Assembly: GCA_022825885.1 (NCBI GenBank)
Contig: JAJDVY010000028.1
Coordinates: forward strand, 1 to 48,031
Direction of reading: 5' to 3'
Source: Nitrospirales bacterium
Lineage (GTDB): Bacteria; Nitrospirota; Nitrospiria; Nitrospirales; UBA8639
Length of the DNA: 48,031 bases
Shown in pieces: positions 1 through 8,638 of this stretch. The notes under the pieces were generated by a model that saw only the letters and a program-made list of their open reading frames with translations, was not told the origin of the DNA and did no database searches. Each line of letters starts with the position of its first letter. Positions within the stretch are counted from its first letter, which is position 1. The translations under genes and the position numbers were made by a program.

Positions 1-1176
1 GCCCTCGCCACCTTTGACGGCCAGGAGGGCACCTTTGCCCTCGATGGCGAGGTCCTCACCGGCTTGCTGGGGGTGGACTATGCCCGCGACCGCTGGCTGC
101 TCGGCGTCTCCTTGCTCCAGAGTGCCAGTACGGGCGGCTATCTCGACCGGAACACGGGCGCCCCGCCCTGTCCCGCCCACGACCTCAGCGCGGAGATGCG
201 GCAGCTCGTGTGTGACGGCGCCGTCCGGGCGGGCGACGGGAAGGTGGAGGCCACCCTGACGGCCGCGGTGCCGTATGCCGCCTTCCAGGCGTCGGAACGC
301 CTCAATCTGTGGGGCGCGGCGGGCTATGGCGCCGGGGAAGTGACCCTGACCCCGGAGACCGGGGACACCCTCAAAACCGATCTCGACTGGACCATGGCCC
401 AGCTGGGGGTCCGGGGCACGGTGCTGTCCCCGGTCGCGGACGACTCGGGCCGGGCCGGGGGCCCGGCCCTGGCGGTGACCTCGGATGCCTTGTGGGCCCG
501 CACCACCTCGGAGAAGATCCAGGATGGCCTGGCGGCCTCGGAGTCGGATGTGACCCGGTTACGGCTGGGCCTGGAGGGCAGTTGGCTCATGGCGCTGGAG
601 GACCTCGGGCAGGTAACGCCCAAACTGGCGGTCGGGGCGCGCCATGACGGCGGGGATGCCGAGACCGGCTTTGGGGTGGAACTGGGCGGCGGGCTGGCCT
701 GGGCAATGCCCACGGCGGGCCTGGCCCTGAACGTTGAGGGTCGCACCTTGCTCACTCACCGGGAGGAGGCCTTCCGGGATCAGGGCGTCGCAGCCTCGTT
801 TGTCTTTGACCCTGACCCGGCCACGCCCCGGGGGCCGTCGTTGACCTTGCGGCAGGATTGGGGCGGCTCAGCCACCGGCGGGGTGGAGGCGCTGTTTGCC
901 GCCAATCCGCTGGCCCAGCGTCAGGGTACCACGGCCACGCGCCGCTGGGCCGCGGACATGGCGTGGGGCTTCCCGGCGTTTGGCGGGGCGTTCACCGGCA
1001 GCCCGCTCGTCGGGCTGGGGCTGGCCCCGGGCAGCCGGGACTACCGGCTCGGGTGGCGCCTGGTCCCGGCCACGGCGACGTCGGCCTTCGCCCTGGAGGT
1101 CCAGGCCACGCGCCGGGAACCGGACGCGGCCGTGCCGGAACACCGCATTGGCCTCGAACTTTCGACCCGCTGGTGA
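1..1176 (+). CDS. Autotransporter-like C-terminal beta-barrel domain, 5' partial
   Basis: The reading frame is open from base 1, so the gene begins outside the window; about 391 codons are visible. The protein alternates short amphipathic strands with turns (for example AAGYGAGEVTL, LRLGLEGSW, YRLGWRLVP) and ends in the aromatic residue Trp (LELSTRW). That is the pattern of an outer-membrane beta-barrel recognised by the Bam machinery. It resembles the translocator barrel at the end of very large surface proteins with repeat passengers (autotransporter style). The passenger lies upstream and is not visible. Codon use is strongly GC-rich, more so than in the next genes. The barrel assignment is from pattern and the autotransporter assignment is inference; an independent porin-like domain is the alternative. 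Confidence 0.7.
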   Translation, partial: ALATFDGQEGTFALDGEVLTGLLGVDYARDRWLLGVSLLQSASTGGYLDRNTGAPPCPAHDLSAEMRQLVCDGAVRAGDGKVEATLTAAVPYAAFQASERLNLWGAAGYGAGEVTLTPETGDTLKTDLDWTMAQLGVRGTVLSPVADDSGRAGGPALAVTSDALWARTTSEKIQDGLAASESDVTRLRLGLEGSWLMALEDLGQVTPKLAVGARHDGGDAETGFGVELGGGLAWAMPTAGLALNVEGRTLLTHREEAFRDQGVAASFVFDPDPATPRGPSLTLRQDWGGSATGGVEALFAANPLAQRQGTTATRRWAADMAWGFPAFGGAFTGSPLVGLGLAPGSRDYRLGWRLVPATATSAFALEVQATRREPDAAVPEHRIGLELSTRW

Positions 1177-1261
1177 GGGGACGGCGGGGACGTTGTGTGA
1201 GGAGCCGTGGCTTGTCGGGTTACGCCTGCGGCTAACCCGACCGACGAGCCTTCCTTCTCCT

Positions 1262-1310
1262 GTCATCCCCGACGTTCGTCATCGGGGATCCAGGGTCTTT
1301 CGCCTTTGCG
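1262..1310. repeat. Dispersed palindromic repeat, partial copy
   Basis: Carries the core GTCATCCCCGAC...ATCGGGGATCCAG, a short inverted repeat followed by a CTTTCGCC-type tail. The same core recurs at 1503-1674, 12738-12836 and about 17456-17515. Lies in the 762-bp gene-free stretch after the barrel gene. Confidence 0.6.
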
Positions 1311-1326
1311 AGAAACAAGACACACC

Positions 1327-1352
1327 GGGCGGGCACACAGGCCCGCCCCTAC
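1327..1352. repeat. GGCGGGC palindrome, dispersed repeat
   Basis: A short hairpin-forming sequence, GGGCGGGC followed by an ACACAG loop and GCCCGCCC, then CTACGCG. A related copy with the same CACNGCCCCTACGC ending lies at 15887-15910 next to the SRP RNA gene. No coding function is seen. Confidence 0.5.
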
Positions 1353-1400
1353 GCGCAGGCCCCATCATCCTGTAGGGGACGACCGGCGTGTCGTCCCGCA

Positions 1401-1440
1401 CCTGTCCTGAGCAGAGTCGAAGGACGCGTAGCCGAAGGGT
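1401..1440. repeat. CTTCGACTCxGCTCAGGAC-type dispersed repeat, copy 1
   Basis: Contains CCTGTCCTGAGCAGAGTCGA followed by AGGACGCGTAGCCGAAGGG. It belongs to the same family as three segments in and beside dnaX (14434-14500, 15556-15603, 15807-15853). It is intergenic here; two of the others sit inside coding sequence. Confidence 0.6.
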
Positions 1441-1502
1441 GTCGTCCCGCGCCTTCCCAAACACCGGAAAACCCAAAGACACTGGATCCTCGATCCCTCT
1501 TT

Positions 1503-1674
1503 CCGTCATTCCGGACTCGATCCGGAATCCAGTGTCTTTCGCCTCCACGAATAGAACACAGGGAAAAGACAAAGCAACGACCCTGGATGCCCGATCAAGC
1601 CGGGCATGACAGAAGGCTGGATGCCCGATCGGAGCCTGTCCTTGACGTTCTTCATCGAGGGTCGGGCATGACAG
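1503..1674. repeat. MITE-like palindromic element, composite copy
   Basis: Starts with CCGTCATTCCGGACTCGA and at 1582-1612 has a partly inverted partner (CTGGATGCCCGA...GGGCATGACAG), giving an element of about 110 bp with imperfect terminal inverted repeats. A second half copy (CTGGATGCCCGATC...GGTCGGGCATGACAG) follows at 1617-1674. No transposase is encoded. The structure fits a non-autonomous palindromic repeat, but target-site duplications are not evident. Confidence 0.55.
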
Positions 1675-1694
1675 ACAAAAGCAAAAAACCAAAA

Positions 1695-1780
1695 TTTGTA
1701 CAAAATGACACGTTTTGTACAACATGTACAATTTGTATAATTTGTAAAGTTTTGTCAAATTTGTACGTTTTGTACAAAAA
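1695..1780. repeat. Nine-unit degenerate TTTGTACAA tandem array
   Basis: An AT-rich island in GC-rich DNA. The G of each TTTGTA-like unit falls at 1698, 1707, 1717, 1726, 1735, 1744, 1754, 1763 and 1772, so spacing is 9 or 10 bp throughout. The consensus TTTGTACAA contains the palindrome TTGTACAA. Units are degenerate (TTTGTATAA, TTTGTAAAG, TTTTGTCAA, AAATGACAC). It lies about 160 bp upstream of the DUF502 gene and overlaps a promoter-like sequence. It may be an operator array, a curved-DNA element or a simple microsatellite; the sequence cannot tell which. Confidence 0.7.
1713..1741 (+). promoter_or_regulatory. Candidate sigma70-type promoter inside the array
   Basis: TTTTGT, a 17-bp spacer, then a perfect TATAAT at 1736-1741. 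The predicted start is about 190 bp upstream of the DUF502 gene at 1939. The -35 is poor and the motif is built from the repeat units, so the match may be accidental. Confidence 0.3.
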
Positions 1781-1938
1781 CGCGCCCGTTGACAAGCAGG
1801 AACGTCCGTCAACTCTTTTCGATAACTCCGGCCGGGAAACCCTTGTCTCAAGGCCTTCTCTCCGGTTAGAGTCAAGGCATTGGGCGATGCTCCGTCTGAA
1901 GGGCCGGCGCTTACCCTCATAATCCAAGGGCCGTTTCA

Positions 1939-2655
1939 ATGAGTGTGGACTGGAAAGAAGTTCTCAAATCCCTCAAAGAAGAAGCCATTCCCAAACGTTG
2001 GGACATGCAGGAATTGGCTCGGAACTTCTTTGAAGGCCTGTTCCTCGTCGTCCCGGTGGCCGTCACCATTTACGTTGTCTTCCTGGTGTTCAATTTCGTC
2101 GACGGCTGGCTGAACATCCCCATTCCGGGGATCGGGTTTATCCTCACCATCAGCATGCTCGTTCTGGTCGGCCGCCTGGCCTCGAACGTGTTCTTTCGCG
2201 GCGCCATGGGTTCCCTGGAAAAAATCCTGACCCGCACGCCCTTTGTCAAACTGGTCTATACGTCTCTCAAGGATCTCATCGAAGCCTTTATGGGCGAAAA
2301 AAAGCGTTTCGATCAACCGGTTCTCGTCACGCTGGTCCAAGGCGGACATGCCGAGGCGATCGGATTCGTCACGCGCCAGAACCTGGACCTGTTGGGGCTG
2401 GAAGACCGGGTCGCCGTGTACTTTCCGCAATCCTACAACTTTGCCGGCAACCTGCTGGTCGTGCCTCGCAGTCAAATCCGCCCACTCAACGCCGACAGCG
2501 CGGACATCATGGCCTTCATCGTCTCGGGCGGGGTCTCGGGGGGCGGGGTCTCAGGCGTCACGGCCAAGGGGAAGTCCGGCAAACCGGCTCACGGCGAGAC
2601 CCCGGGATTGCCATCCCCGGCCGATTTGCCAAAACCTCCGGATTCACTGCAATAA
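1939..2655 (+). CDS. DUF502 family integral membrane protein
   Basis: A 238-aa protein. After a basic N-terminus it has two membrane segments, about residues 28-53 (GLFLVVPVAVTIYVVFLVF) and 63-84 (GIGFILTISMLVLVGRLA). A conserved cytosolic or periplasmic part follows, with TRTPFVKLVYTSLKDLIEAF, a Phe-rich FPQSYNFAGNLLVVP segment and a C-terminal VSGGVSGGGVSG glycine stretch. This is the DUF502 layout. The family is widespread in Gram-negative bacteria and plants, and its biochemical role is not established. No clear Shine-Dalgarno precedes the ATG at 1939, but it is the first Met and gives a normal family length. It is transcribed in the same direction as the downstream efflux genes, about 200 bp away, so a shared operon is possible but unsupported. 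Confidence 0.88.
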   Translation: MSVDWKEVLKSLKEEAIPKRWDMQELARNFFEGLFLVVPVAVTIYVVFLVFNFVDGWLNIPIPGIGFILTISMLVLVGRLASNVFFRGAMGSLEKILTRTPFVKLVYTSLKDLIEAFMGEKKRFDQPVLVTLVQGGHAEAIGFVTRQNLDLLGLEDRVAVYFPQSYNFAGNLLVVPRSQIRPLNADSADIMAFIVSGGVSGGGVSGVTAKGKSGKPAHGETPGLPSPADLPKPPDSLQ

Positions 2656-2865
2656 CCGGCGTCGCGGCTTCTTCCTTTCGGGTGGGAGTTGCAAAAACCC
2701 GGATGCGTGTTCTAATTTGGACGCGGGGTTTTCATATAGTAGAATATCCTTATTATTGACTGAGAGATATGATTATCGGATGGCAACCCGGAACCAACAC
2801 CGCGAATTCCTTCGACAGGACTGGTTTGGAGGCGACGCTTACCGGCTTCATTGACGTTTCCCGTT

Positions 2866-4005
2866 ATGACGATCCTCCACCCTTTTCAGCGATTGCTTGG
2901 CACGTTCTGCCAGCCCCTTCCTTTGCTCTTGTGCCTGGTCGTCACGCTCCAGGCCTGTGATGAACAACAAGCCGCGCCTCCCCCTGCGGGTCCTCCTCCG
3001 GCGCCGGTCCGCGTCGCCCCGGTCCTTCAACAGGAGATCAAACAAACCGTCACGCTGGTCGGGACCGTCGAACCATGGAAACGCAGCATCGTGGCCAGCG
3101 AAGTCGAGGGACTGGTCCGGGCCTTTCCCGCGGAAGAAGGGATGGCGGTTCAACGCGGGCAACTGCTGGCGCGTTTGCGCACGGATACGCTGAAGATCCG
3201 GTCCGATTCGGCCTCGGCTCTCTATCGAGAGGCCGCCGCCCGCTATCAACGAGCCAAACGGGACCTGGGCCGGGTTCGCGCCCTTTTCAAACGGGAACTC
3301 GTGACGCAGAAAGACTTCGATGACGCCTTGGCCGAGGAAACGGCCCTGAAAGAACGCCTGTCTCAATTGGGCGCCGACATCCGGCAAGTCAGAGACTCCC
3401 TGAACAAGTCCAAAATCCTCGCTCCGTTCGACGGATGGATTACGCAGGAATTTACGGAAGTCGGCCAGTGGGTGGAAGAAGGCGGGCCGATTATCGAGAT
3501 GGTCGACCTGTCGCACGTGCAAGTCGAGATTCCTCTTCCGGAACGATACGTGAGCAACGTGCAACCCCGGGACCCCGTCACCGCCACCTTCGACGGTCTC
3601 CCGGGATTTGAGGCGCAGGGACGGGTCTTTTCTCTCGTGGCCCAAGCCGACCGGAACGCACGAACCTTCCCGATCAAGGTGGAGATTCCGAATCCCGAAT
3701 TGGCGATCAAAAGTGGGATGGTATCCCGCGTCACGCTCCAGGTCGGACGGCCCCACCAAGGGATCGTGGTTCCGAAGGACGCGCTGGTCCTCCGGGGAGG
3801 CAAGGAGTTTGTCTTTGGAGTCAATGAGGGGACGGCCGGCCAAATTCCGGTCACCGCTCTCCTGCACTTCGAGGACCTGGTTGAAATCACAGGGGAGATC
3901 CAAGAGGGCATGCGCGTCGTGGTGGAGGGCAACGAACGCCTGTTTCCCGGCCAACCCGTGCGCGTGCTGGACCCCCCCGGAGCGGCTCCCGGCAACGACC
4001 CATGA
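2866..4005 (+). CDS. RND efflux periplasmic adaptor (HlyD/MFP family) lipoprotein
   Basis: The adaptor that links an inner-membrane RND pump to an outer-membrane channel. From the ATG at 2866 the protein has 379 aa. The N-terminus is a lipoprotein signal: hydrophobic PLPLLLCLVVT, then lipobox L-Q-A-C with the acylated Cys at about residue 31. A Pro/Ala-rich linker follows, then the barrel-sandwich half motif (VGTVEPWKRSIVASEVEGLV with EEGMAVQRGQLLARL). An alpha-helical hairpin with coiled-coil character spans about residues 105-185, followed by the second lipoyl half (ILAPFDGWITQEFTEVGQWV) and beta-barrel and membrane-proximal domains. An in-frame TTG at 2851 is an alternative start; I prefer the ATG because it gives a compact signal. 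The stop overlaps the permease start (ATGA), so the two are translationally coupled. Confidence 0.9.
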   Translation: MTILHPFQRLLGTFCQPLPLLLCLVVTLQACDEQQAAPPPAGPPPAPVRVAPVLQQEIKQTVTLVGTVEPWKRSIVASEVEGLVRAFPAEEGMAVQRGQLLARLRTDTLKIRSDSASALYREAAARYQRAKRDLGRVRALFKRELVTQKDFDDALAEETALKERLSQLGADIRQVRDSLNKSKILAPFDGWITQEFTEVGQWVEEGGPIIEMVDLSHVQVEIPLPERYVSNVQPRDPVTATFDGLPGFEAQGRVFSLVAQADRNARTFPIKVEIPNPELAIKSGMVSRVTLQVGRPHQGIVVPKDALVLRGGKEFVFGVNEGTAGQIPVTALLHFEDLVEITGEIQEGMRVVVEGNERLFPGQPVRVLDPPGAAPGNDP

Positions 4006-7000
4006 ACGTCATTCAATTCGCCATCCGGTACCCGGTCACCACGACCGTGGGTGTGATTCTCGTGGTCCTCTTCGGGCTCGTGTCCCTCACGAAGCTTCCC
4101 ATCCAACTCACGCCGGACGTCTCCAAACCCCAGATCACGATTGCCACCCGGTGGCAGGGTGCCAGCCCCAAGGAAGTGGAACGCGAAATCGTGGATAAGC
4201 AGGAAGAGCAAGTCAAGGGTGTCGAGGGGTTGGAGAAGATGTACGGCGAAAGTTCCTACGATTCCGCGAACATCATCCTTCGCTTTCCCGCCGGCACCAA
4301 TACCGATACGGCTCTCCTGCGCGTTTCAAATCGACTCAACCAGGTCAAGGAATATCCCGACGAGGTCGATGAGCCCGTGATCAGCAGTGCCGATACGGCC
4401 AGCAGCGCCATGGCGTGGTTTATTTTCGAGCCGCTGGAAGACAATCCCATTGCGATCGATACCATGCGGGATTTTGCGGAAGACGTGATCAAGGCGCGTT
4501 TCGAGCGCGTTCAGGGCGTGGCCGCGTCCAACGTGTATGGTGGTCGCAAACGGGAACTGCAAGTCCTCGTGGACCCCTTGAAACTGGCTATCCGTTCTCT
4601 GACGGTTCTGGATCTGGCGCAGGCGCTGGATCAGGAAAATCGCGACTATAGCGCAGGGGATTTCGATGAAGGCAAACGGTCGTACATCGTCAGGACCACC
4701 GGCGATTATCAAAGCCCCGAGGACGTGGCCAACGTCATTATCGCCAGGCGGGACGGAGCGCCGGTGTACGTGCGGGACATTGCGAGCGTCAGCGTGGCGT
4801 ACCAGGAGCCCGATCACGTCGTTCGGGAGATGGGGCGCAATTCCATTGCCGTCAACGCCGTCCGCGAGACGGGAGCCAATACGCTCGAAACGATGCAGCA
4901 GCTTCGAGAAGCCGTTCAGGACCTGAACGACGAGATGCTCCGGCGGCGAGGCTTCACGCTGTTTCAAGTCTACGATGAAACGGACTACATCTACAGCTCC
5001 ATCAACCTCGTGCAGAAAAATCTGGTGATCGGCGGCATCCTGGCCGTGACGATTCTCTTCCTGTTCCTGCGCACGGCGAGCACGACCCTGGTGATCGGCT
5101 TGGCCATTCCCATCAGTATCATGGGTACGTTTGTCGCCTTGTGGGCGTTGGACCGGAACGTGAACGTGATCAGTCTCGCCGGCATGACGTTGGCCGGAGG
5201 GATGTTGGTCGATAATTCCATCGTGGTCCTGGAAAATATTTATCGTCACCGGGAGTTGGGCAAACCATTGTGGCAGGCCGCCTACGACGGCACGTCCGAA
5301 GTCTGGGGCGCGGTGCTGGCCAGTACGCTCACGACCATCGCCGTCTTTGTGCCTATCGTGTTTATCGAGGAACAGGCCGGACAACTCTTCCGGGACATCG
5401 CCATCGCGATCAGTGCGGGAGTCGGGCTGAGCCTCCTTGTGTCCATTACCGTAATCCCGTGCCTGTCCGCACGCATTTTGACGACCAGAACCCATGGACC
5501 GGGAGACGACGAGCCGTCTTCCCGCTCCAAGCCGAACGTGCCCGGTCCCGGATATGGGGCGGGCCGGCGGTGGAGAATCAATCCCGGCCGGATCGGCGAT
5601 TTCGTGTATTGGATGTGCGGCAGCGTGCGCTGGCGCCTGACGATCGTGTTCGGACTGACCGTGTTGGCCATCGGCGTCACGACGTTGTTGTTGCCGAAAG
5701 CCGAATACCTGCCCAACGGGAATCGCAATCTGATCATCGGCGTCGTGCTCCCGCCACCCGGATATAACACGGAGAAGTTCGTGCATTTGGGAAAATCCAT
5801 TGAGCACATTCTGACTCCCCATTGGGAGGCCCAACCCGGATCCCCGGAGGAGGCCGCGCTGGATGGCCCGAGTATTCGCAATTTTTTCTACGTGGCATTC
5901 GGACGGTCCGTGTTTATGGGTGCCCGCACCAACGACGACGCCGAAATTCGCGACTTGATCCCGGTGTTCCGCAGAGCCATGGCCGATATTCCCGGGATCA
6001 TCGGAATCGTGACCCAAAGCAGTCTGTTTCAACGCGGGTTGGGTGAAGGACGAAACATTGACATCGAAATTACCGGACCGGATCTCGACAAGCTCATCGC
6101 CCTGGGCGGGCAGGTCTTCGGGCAAGTTCGAGCCATCCTCCCGGGCGCACAGGTTCGTCCCAAACCCAGTCTCGACTTGGGCAGCCCGGAAGTGCGCGTC
6201 CACCTGAAGCGGGACCGGGCGGCCGACGTCCAAATGACGAATCAGGAACTCGGGTTTACCATCGATGCGCTGGTGGACGGAGCCAAGGCAAGCGACTACC
6301 AATTTGAAGGAGACGAAATCGACCTCACCATCCAGGGCCTTGATGCCTATGCCGACAGGATGCAAGACTTGGAGAATCTTCCCATTTTCACTCGCGGGGG
6401 GCGCCTTGCCACGGTGGGCGACATTGCCGATATTTCCCTCGTGGCGGGCCCCGAACAAATCAACCATATTGAACGGGAACGCGCCATCACCGTCCAAGTC
6501 ATTCCACCCAGTCAAATGCCATTGGAGACGGCCATGGAAATGATCGAACGGCAGATCATCGTCCCGATCAAGGAAACGGGCAGCCTCGGGCGTCTCTATA
6601 ACATTCACCTGTCAGGCACCGCGGACGACCTCACGAAAACCTATGACGCCCTGAAATACAACCTTCTCCTGGCCTTGCTCATCACCTATTTATTAATGGC
6701 CGCCCTGTTCGAAAGTTTTCTCTATCCGTTTGTCATTATTTTCAGCGTCCCCTTGGCCGCGGCCGGAGGCATTCTCGGATTGTTCGTTGCCAATCGCGTG
6801 ATCGCCTATCAACCCATGGACGTCCTGACCATGTTGGGGTTTATCATCCTGATCGGCGTCGTGGTGAACAATGCCATCCTGGTCGTGCATCAAGCCTTGA
6901 ACTTTATGGATCCGACGCGGCGTACCCATTGGGAATCGGACGAAGACCAGGCTGCCGGCATGCCGGCCCGTCAGGCCATTGCCGAATCCGTGCGCTCCCG

Positions 7001-7247
7001 CGTCAGGCCCATCATGATGAGCATGCTGACCACGACTTTCGGCCTCCTGCCGCTCGTCCTGTCTTCGGGCGCCGGATCGGAACTGTACCGGGGTATCGGC
7101 AGCGTGGTGCTGGGCGGCCTCATGCTTTCAACCGTCTTTACGAGCCTCCTGGTTCCGGCCGTGTTCAGCCTCATGATGGACTGGAAACTCAAAAGACGGC
7201 GCGTGCCCCCGGAAGAGAATCTGGTTCCGGAAGTGCCGGAGACGTGA
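4002..7247 (+). CDS. RND family efflux permease (AcrB/HAE-like)
   Basis: The inner-membrane proton-driven pump of the tripartite system, 1081 aa, normal for the family. N-terminal TM1 (YPVTTTVGVILVVLFGLVSL) is followed by the porter domain (PQITIATRWQGASPKEVE is the typical PN1 motif). TM2-TM6 start near residue 340, a long loop follows at about 500, the second porter half runs about 560-880, and TM8-TM12 end the protein. The TM4 proton-relay segment reads GGMLVDNSIVVLENI: one Asp of the classical AcrB Asp-Asp pair is kept and the second is Asn, a variant seen in many RND pumps. The substrate is not predictable from sequence; no metal-pump methionine pattern was recognised. It overlaps the adaptor gene by 4 bp, and the TolC-like gene follows after 51 bp. 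Confidence 0.92.
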   Translation: MNVIQFAIRYPVTTTVGVILVVLFGLVSLTKLPIQLTPDVSKPQITIATRWQGASPKEVEREIVDKQEEQVKGVEGLEKMYGESSYDSANIILRFPAGTNTDTALLRVSNRLNQVKEYPDEVDEPVISSADTASSAMAWFIFEPLEDNPIAIDTMRDFAEDVIKARFERVQGVAASNVYGGRKRELQVLVDPLKLAIRSLTVLDLAQALDQENRDYSAGDFDEGKRSYIVRTTGDYQSPEDVANVIIARRDGAPVYVRDIASVSVAYQEPDHVVREMGRNSIAVNAVRETGANTLETMQQLREAVQDLNDEMLRRRGFTLFQVYDETDYIYSSINLVQKNLVIGGILAVTILFLFLRTASTTLVIGLAIPISIMGTFVALWALDRNVNVISLAGMTLAGGMLVDNSIVVLENIYRHRELGKPLWQAAYDGTSEVWGAVLASTLTTIAVFVPIVFIEEQAGQLFRDIAIAISAGVGLSLLVSITVIPCLSARILTTRTHGPGDDEPSSRSKPNVPGPGYGAGRRWRINPGRIGDFVYWMCGSVRWRLTIVFGLTVLAIGVTTLLLPKAEYLPNGNRNLIIGVVLPPPGYNTEKFVHLGKSIEHILTPHWEAQPGSPEEAALDGPSIRNFFYVAFGRSVFMGARTNDDAEIRDLIPVFRRAMADIPGIIGIVTQSSLFQRGLGEGRNIDIEITGPDLDKLIALGGQVFGQVRAILPGAQVRPKPSLDLGSPEVRVHLKRDRAADVQMTNQELGFTIDALVDGAKASDYQFEGDEIDLTIQGLDAYADRMQDLENLPIFTRGGRLATVGDIADISLVAGPEQINHIERERAITVQVIPPSQMPLETAMEMIERQIIVPIKETGSLGRLYNIHLSGTADDLTKTYDALKYNLLLALLITYLLMAALFESFLYPFVIIFSVPLAAAGGILGLFVANRVIAYQPMDVLTMLGFIILIGVVVNNAILVVHQALNFMDPTRRTHWESDEDQAAGMPARQAIAESVRSRVRPIMMSMLTTTFGLLPLVLSSGAGSELYRGIGSVVLGGLMLSTVFTSLLVPAVFSLMMDWKLKRRRVPPEENLVPEVPET

Positions 7248-7257
7248 TCGGAGGGTT

Positions 7258-7302
7258 ATGGACACCATCGTGGCAACAACCGGTTTCAAGAGGCCGTCAT
7301 GA
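7258..7302 (+). other. Possible 14-codon leader ORF coupled to the channel gene
   Basis: The best Shine-Dalgarno in the gap (GGAGGG, 7250-7255) is placed for the ATG at 7258, not for the channel gene's own ATG at 7299. The short frame ends in TGA at 7300-7302, overlapping the channel ATG as ATGA. Ribosomes finishing the short ORF could restart on the channel gene. There is no protein-level evidence. Confidence 0.25.
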
Positions 7303-8621
7303 CCGTCATCATCGTCGCCGGCATCGTGTGGTTGTCAGGAGTGACGACCCTTGCGTGGGCGCAGGACGTTCAGGACGGGGCCGCGTCTCGCCCACGCCCG
7401 CCCGAACTCCGGTTGAGCATGCGGGACGCGATGCAAGCAGCCGTCGATAATAATCCCACGGTGCAGATCTTCAGAGAGCGCGTAACCCAGGCGGAAGAGC
7501 AGGCCGTTACCCGGCGGGGCGCCCTGCTGCCGAACCTGTCCGCCCGTGTCAGCGGAGCGAGACGGCGATTATTCTTGGGCTCTTTTGGCGGAAGGGGAGG
7601 CACGCTTCCTCGCGACTTTTACGACGGTCGCGTGGCATTGACCCAGAACCTGTTCAGCCTGAGTCTCATCCAGAGATGGCGCGCAGCCCGAACGAACATC
7701 GAAGTGGCCGGCTTGAACTCGGAAACCCAGAAAATGGATACCATGGCCGTGGTCGCGCTGGCGTACCTGGAAGCGTTGCGGGTCCAAAAATCCGTCAAAG
7801 CCCGCTTGGCCGACGTCAAGCTCAACAACGAACTGTTGCGCCTGGCCTTGGAACGCAAGTCCGTCGGCATGGCCACTCGATTGGACGTCACCCGCGCGAA
7901 AGTGCAACTCGAAAACGAAAAACAACGCCTGCTCATCGCTCGCAACGACTACGGCAGCGCCACACTCAACTTGAGCCGCGGTATTGGGCTCTCCTTCGAC
8001 GTGAAACTGATCCTGACGGACGATTTGAAACTCGTCCCCGTCCCCCCGCAGACCGTGAAGGAAGCGTTGCAAATCGCCAGACAACACCGGGTCGAACTCA
8101 AAGCCCAAAGGAAACGGGAACGTCTGGCTGAACTCACGTTGAGTTCGGTGGTGATGGAACGCGTGCCTTCGCTCTCGGGGACCGGAGACCTGGGCGTGAT
8201 CGGGAACCAACCCGGCGATGCGTTGACCACCGACAACGTCCAGGTCCTGCTCTCCATCCCCTTGTTCGACGGCGGCCAGCGTGAAGGCCGCATTTCCGAA
8301 CAACGCAGCCTGCTTCGCCTGGAATCCATCAGGACGAAAGACGTCGAAAAGCAGGTCGGCCTGGAAGTGCGGGACGCGCTGCTGACCCTGGAATCGACCC
8401 AACAACAAGTCGCCGTGGCCAAGGAAGGGCTTCGGTTGGCGTTCCAGGAACTCCATCTCGCCCGGCGACGTTTCGCCGTGGGCTTGGCGACCAATATCGA
8501 AGTCACGGATGCCCAAACGCGCGTGGCCCAGGCCCGGGACAACCTCATCGAAGCGCTGTTCAATTTCAACGCGTCGCGCGTGGATCTCGCCAGGGCCCAG
8601 GGCCGGCTCGACGACCTCTAG
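7299..8621 (+). CDS. TolC-family outer-membrane efflux channel
   Basis: A 440-aa outer-membrane factor completing the RND pump. The signal peptide is MTVIIVAGIVWLSGVTTLAWA with cleavage before Gln-Asp. Two OEP repeats follow. The first starts at LSMRDAMQAAVDNNPTVQ, and the second contains VQVLLSIPLFDGGQREGRI and ends with FAVGLATNIEVTDAQTRVAQ, a signature of the family. Long Ala/Glu/Leu-rich helices supply the periplasmic tunnel. It lies 51 bp after the permease on the same strand, so the three genes very likely form one operon. The start at 7299 has no good ribosome binding site of its own. Confidence 0.92.
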   Translation: MTVIIVAGIVWLSGVTTLAWAQDVQDGAASRPRPPELRLSMRDAMQAAVDNNPTVQIFRERVTQAEEQAVTRRGALLPNLSARVSGARRRLFLGSFGGRGGTLPRDFYDGRVALTQNLFSLSLIQRWRAARTNIEVAGLNSETQKMDTMAVVALAYLEALRVQKSVKARLADVKLNNELLRLALERKSVGMATRLDVTRAKVQLENEKQRLLIARNDYGSATLNLSRGIGLSFDVKLILTDDLKLVPVPPQTVKEALQIARQHRVELKAQRKRERLAELTLSSVVMERVPSLSGTGDLGVIGNQPGDALTTDNVQVLLSIPLFDGGQREGRISEQRSLLRLESIRTKDVEKQVGLEVRDALLTLESTQQQVAVAKEGLRLAFQELHLARRRFAVGLATNIEVTDAQTRVAQARDNLIEALFNFNASRVDLARAQGRLDDL

Positions 8622-8638
8622 CCCGCCGCTTATCACCC

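Noticed and set aside
1695-1780. CRISPR array
   Set aside because: Units are 9 bp with no spacers, and no cas genes are present.
2848-3954. 368-codon frame antisense to the efflux adaptor
   Set aside because: The plus-strand adaptor has a lipobox and family motifs; the antisense frame has none.
4326-6608. 760-codon open frame antisense to the RND permease
   Set aside because: It is the mirror of a well-supported permease in GC-rich DNA, rich in His, Asp, Gln and Arg with no domain or signal pattern.
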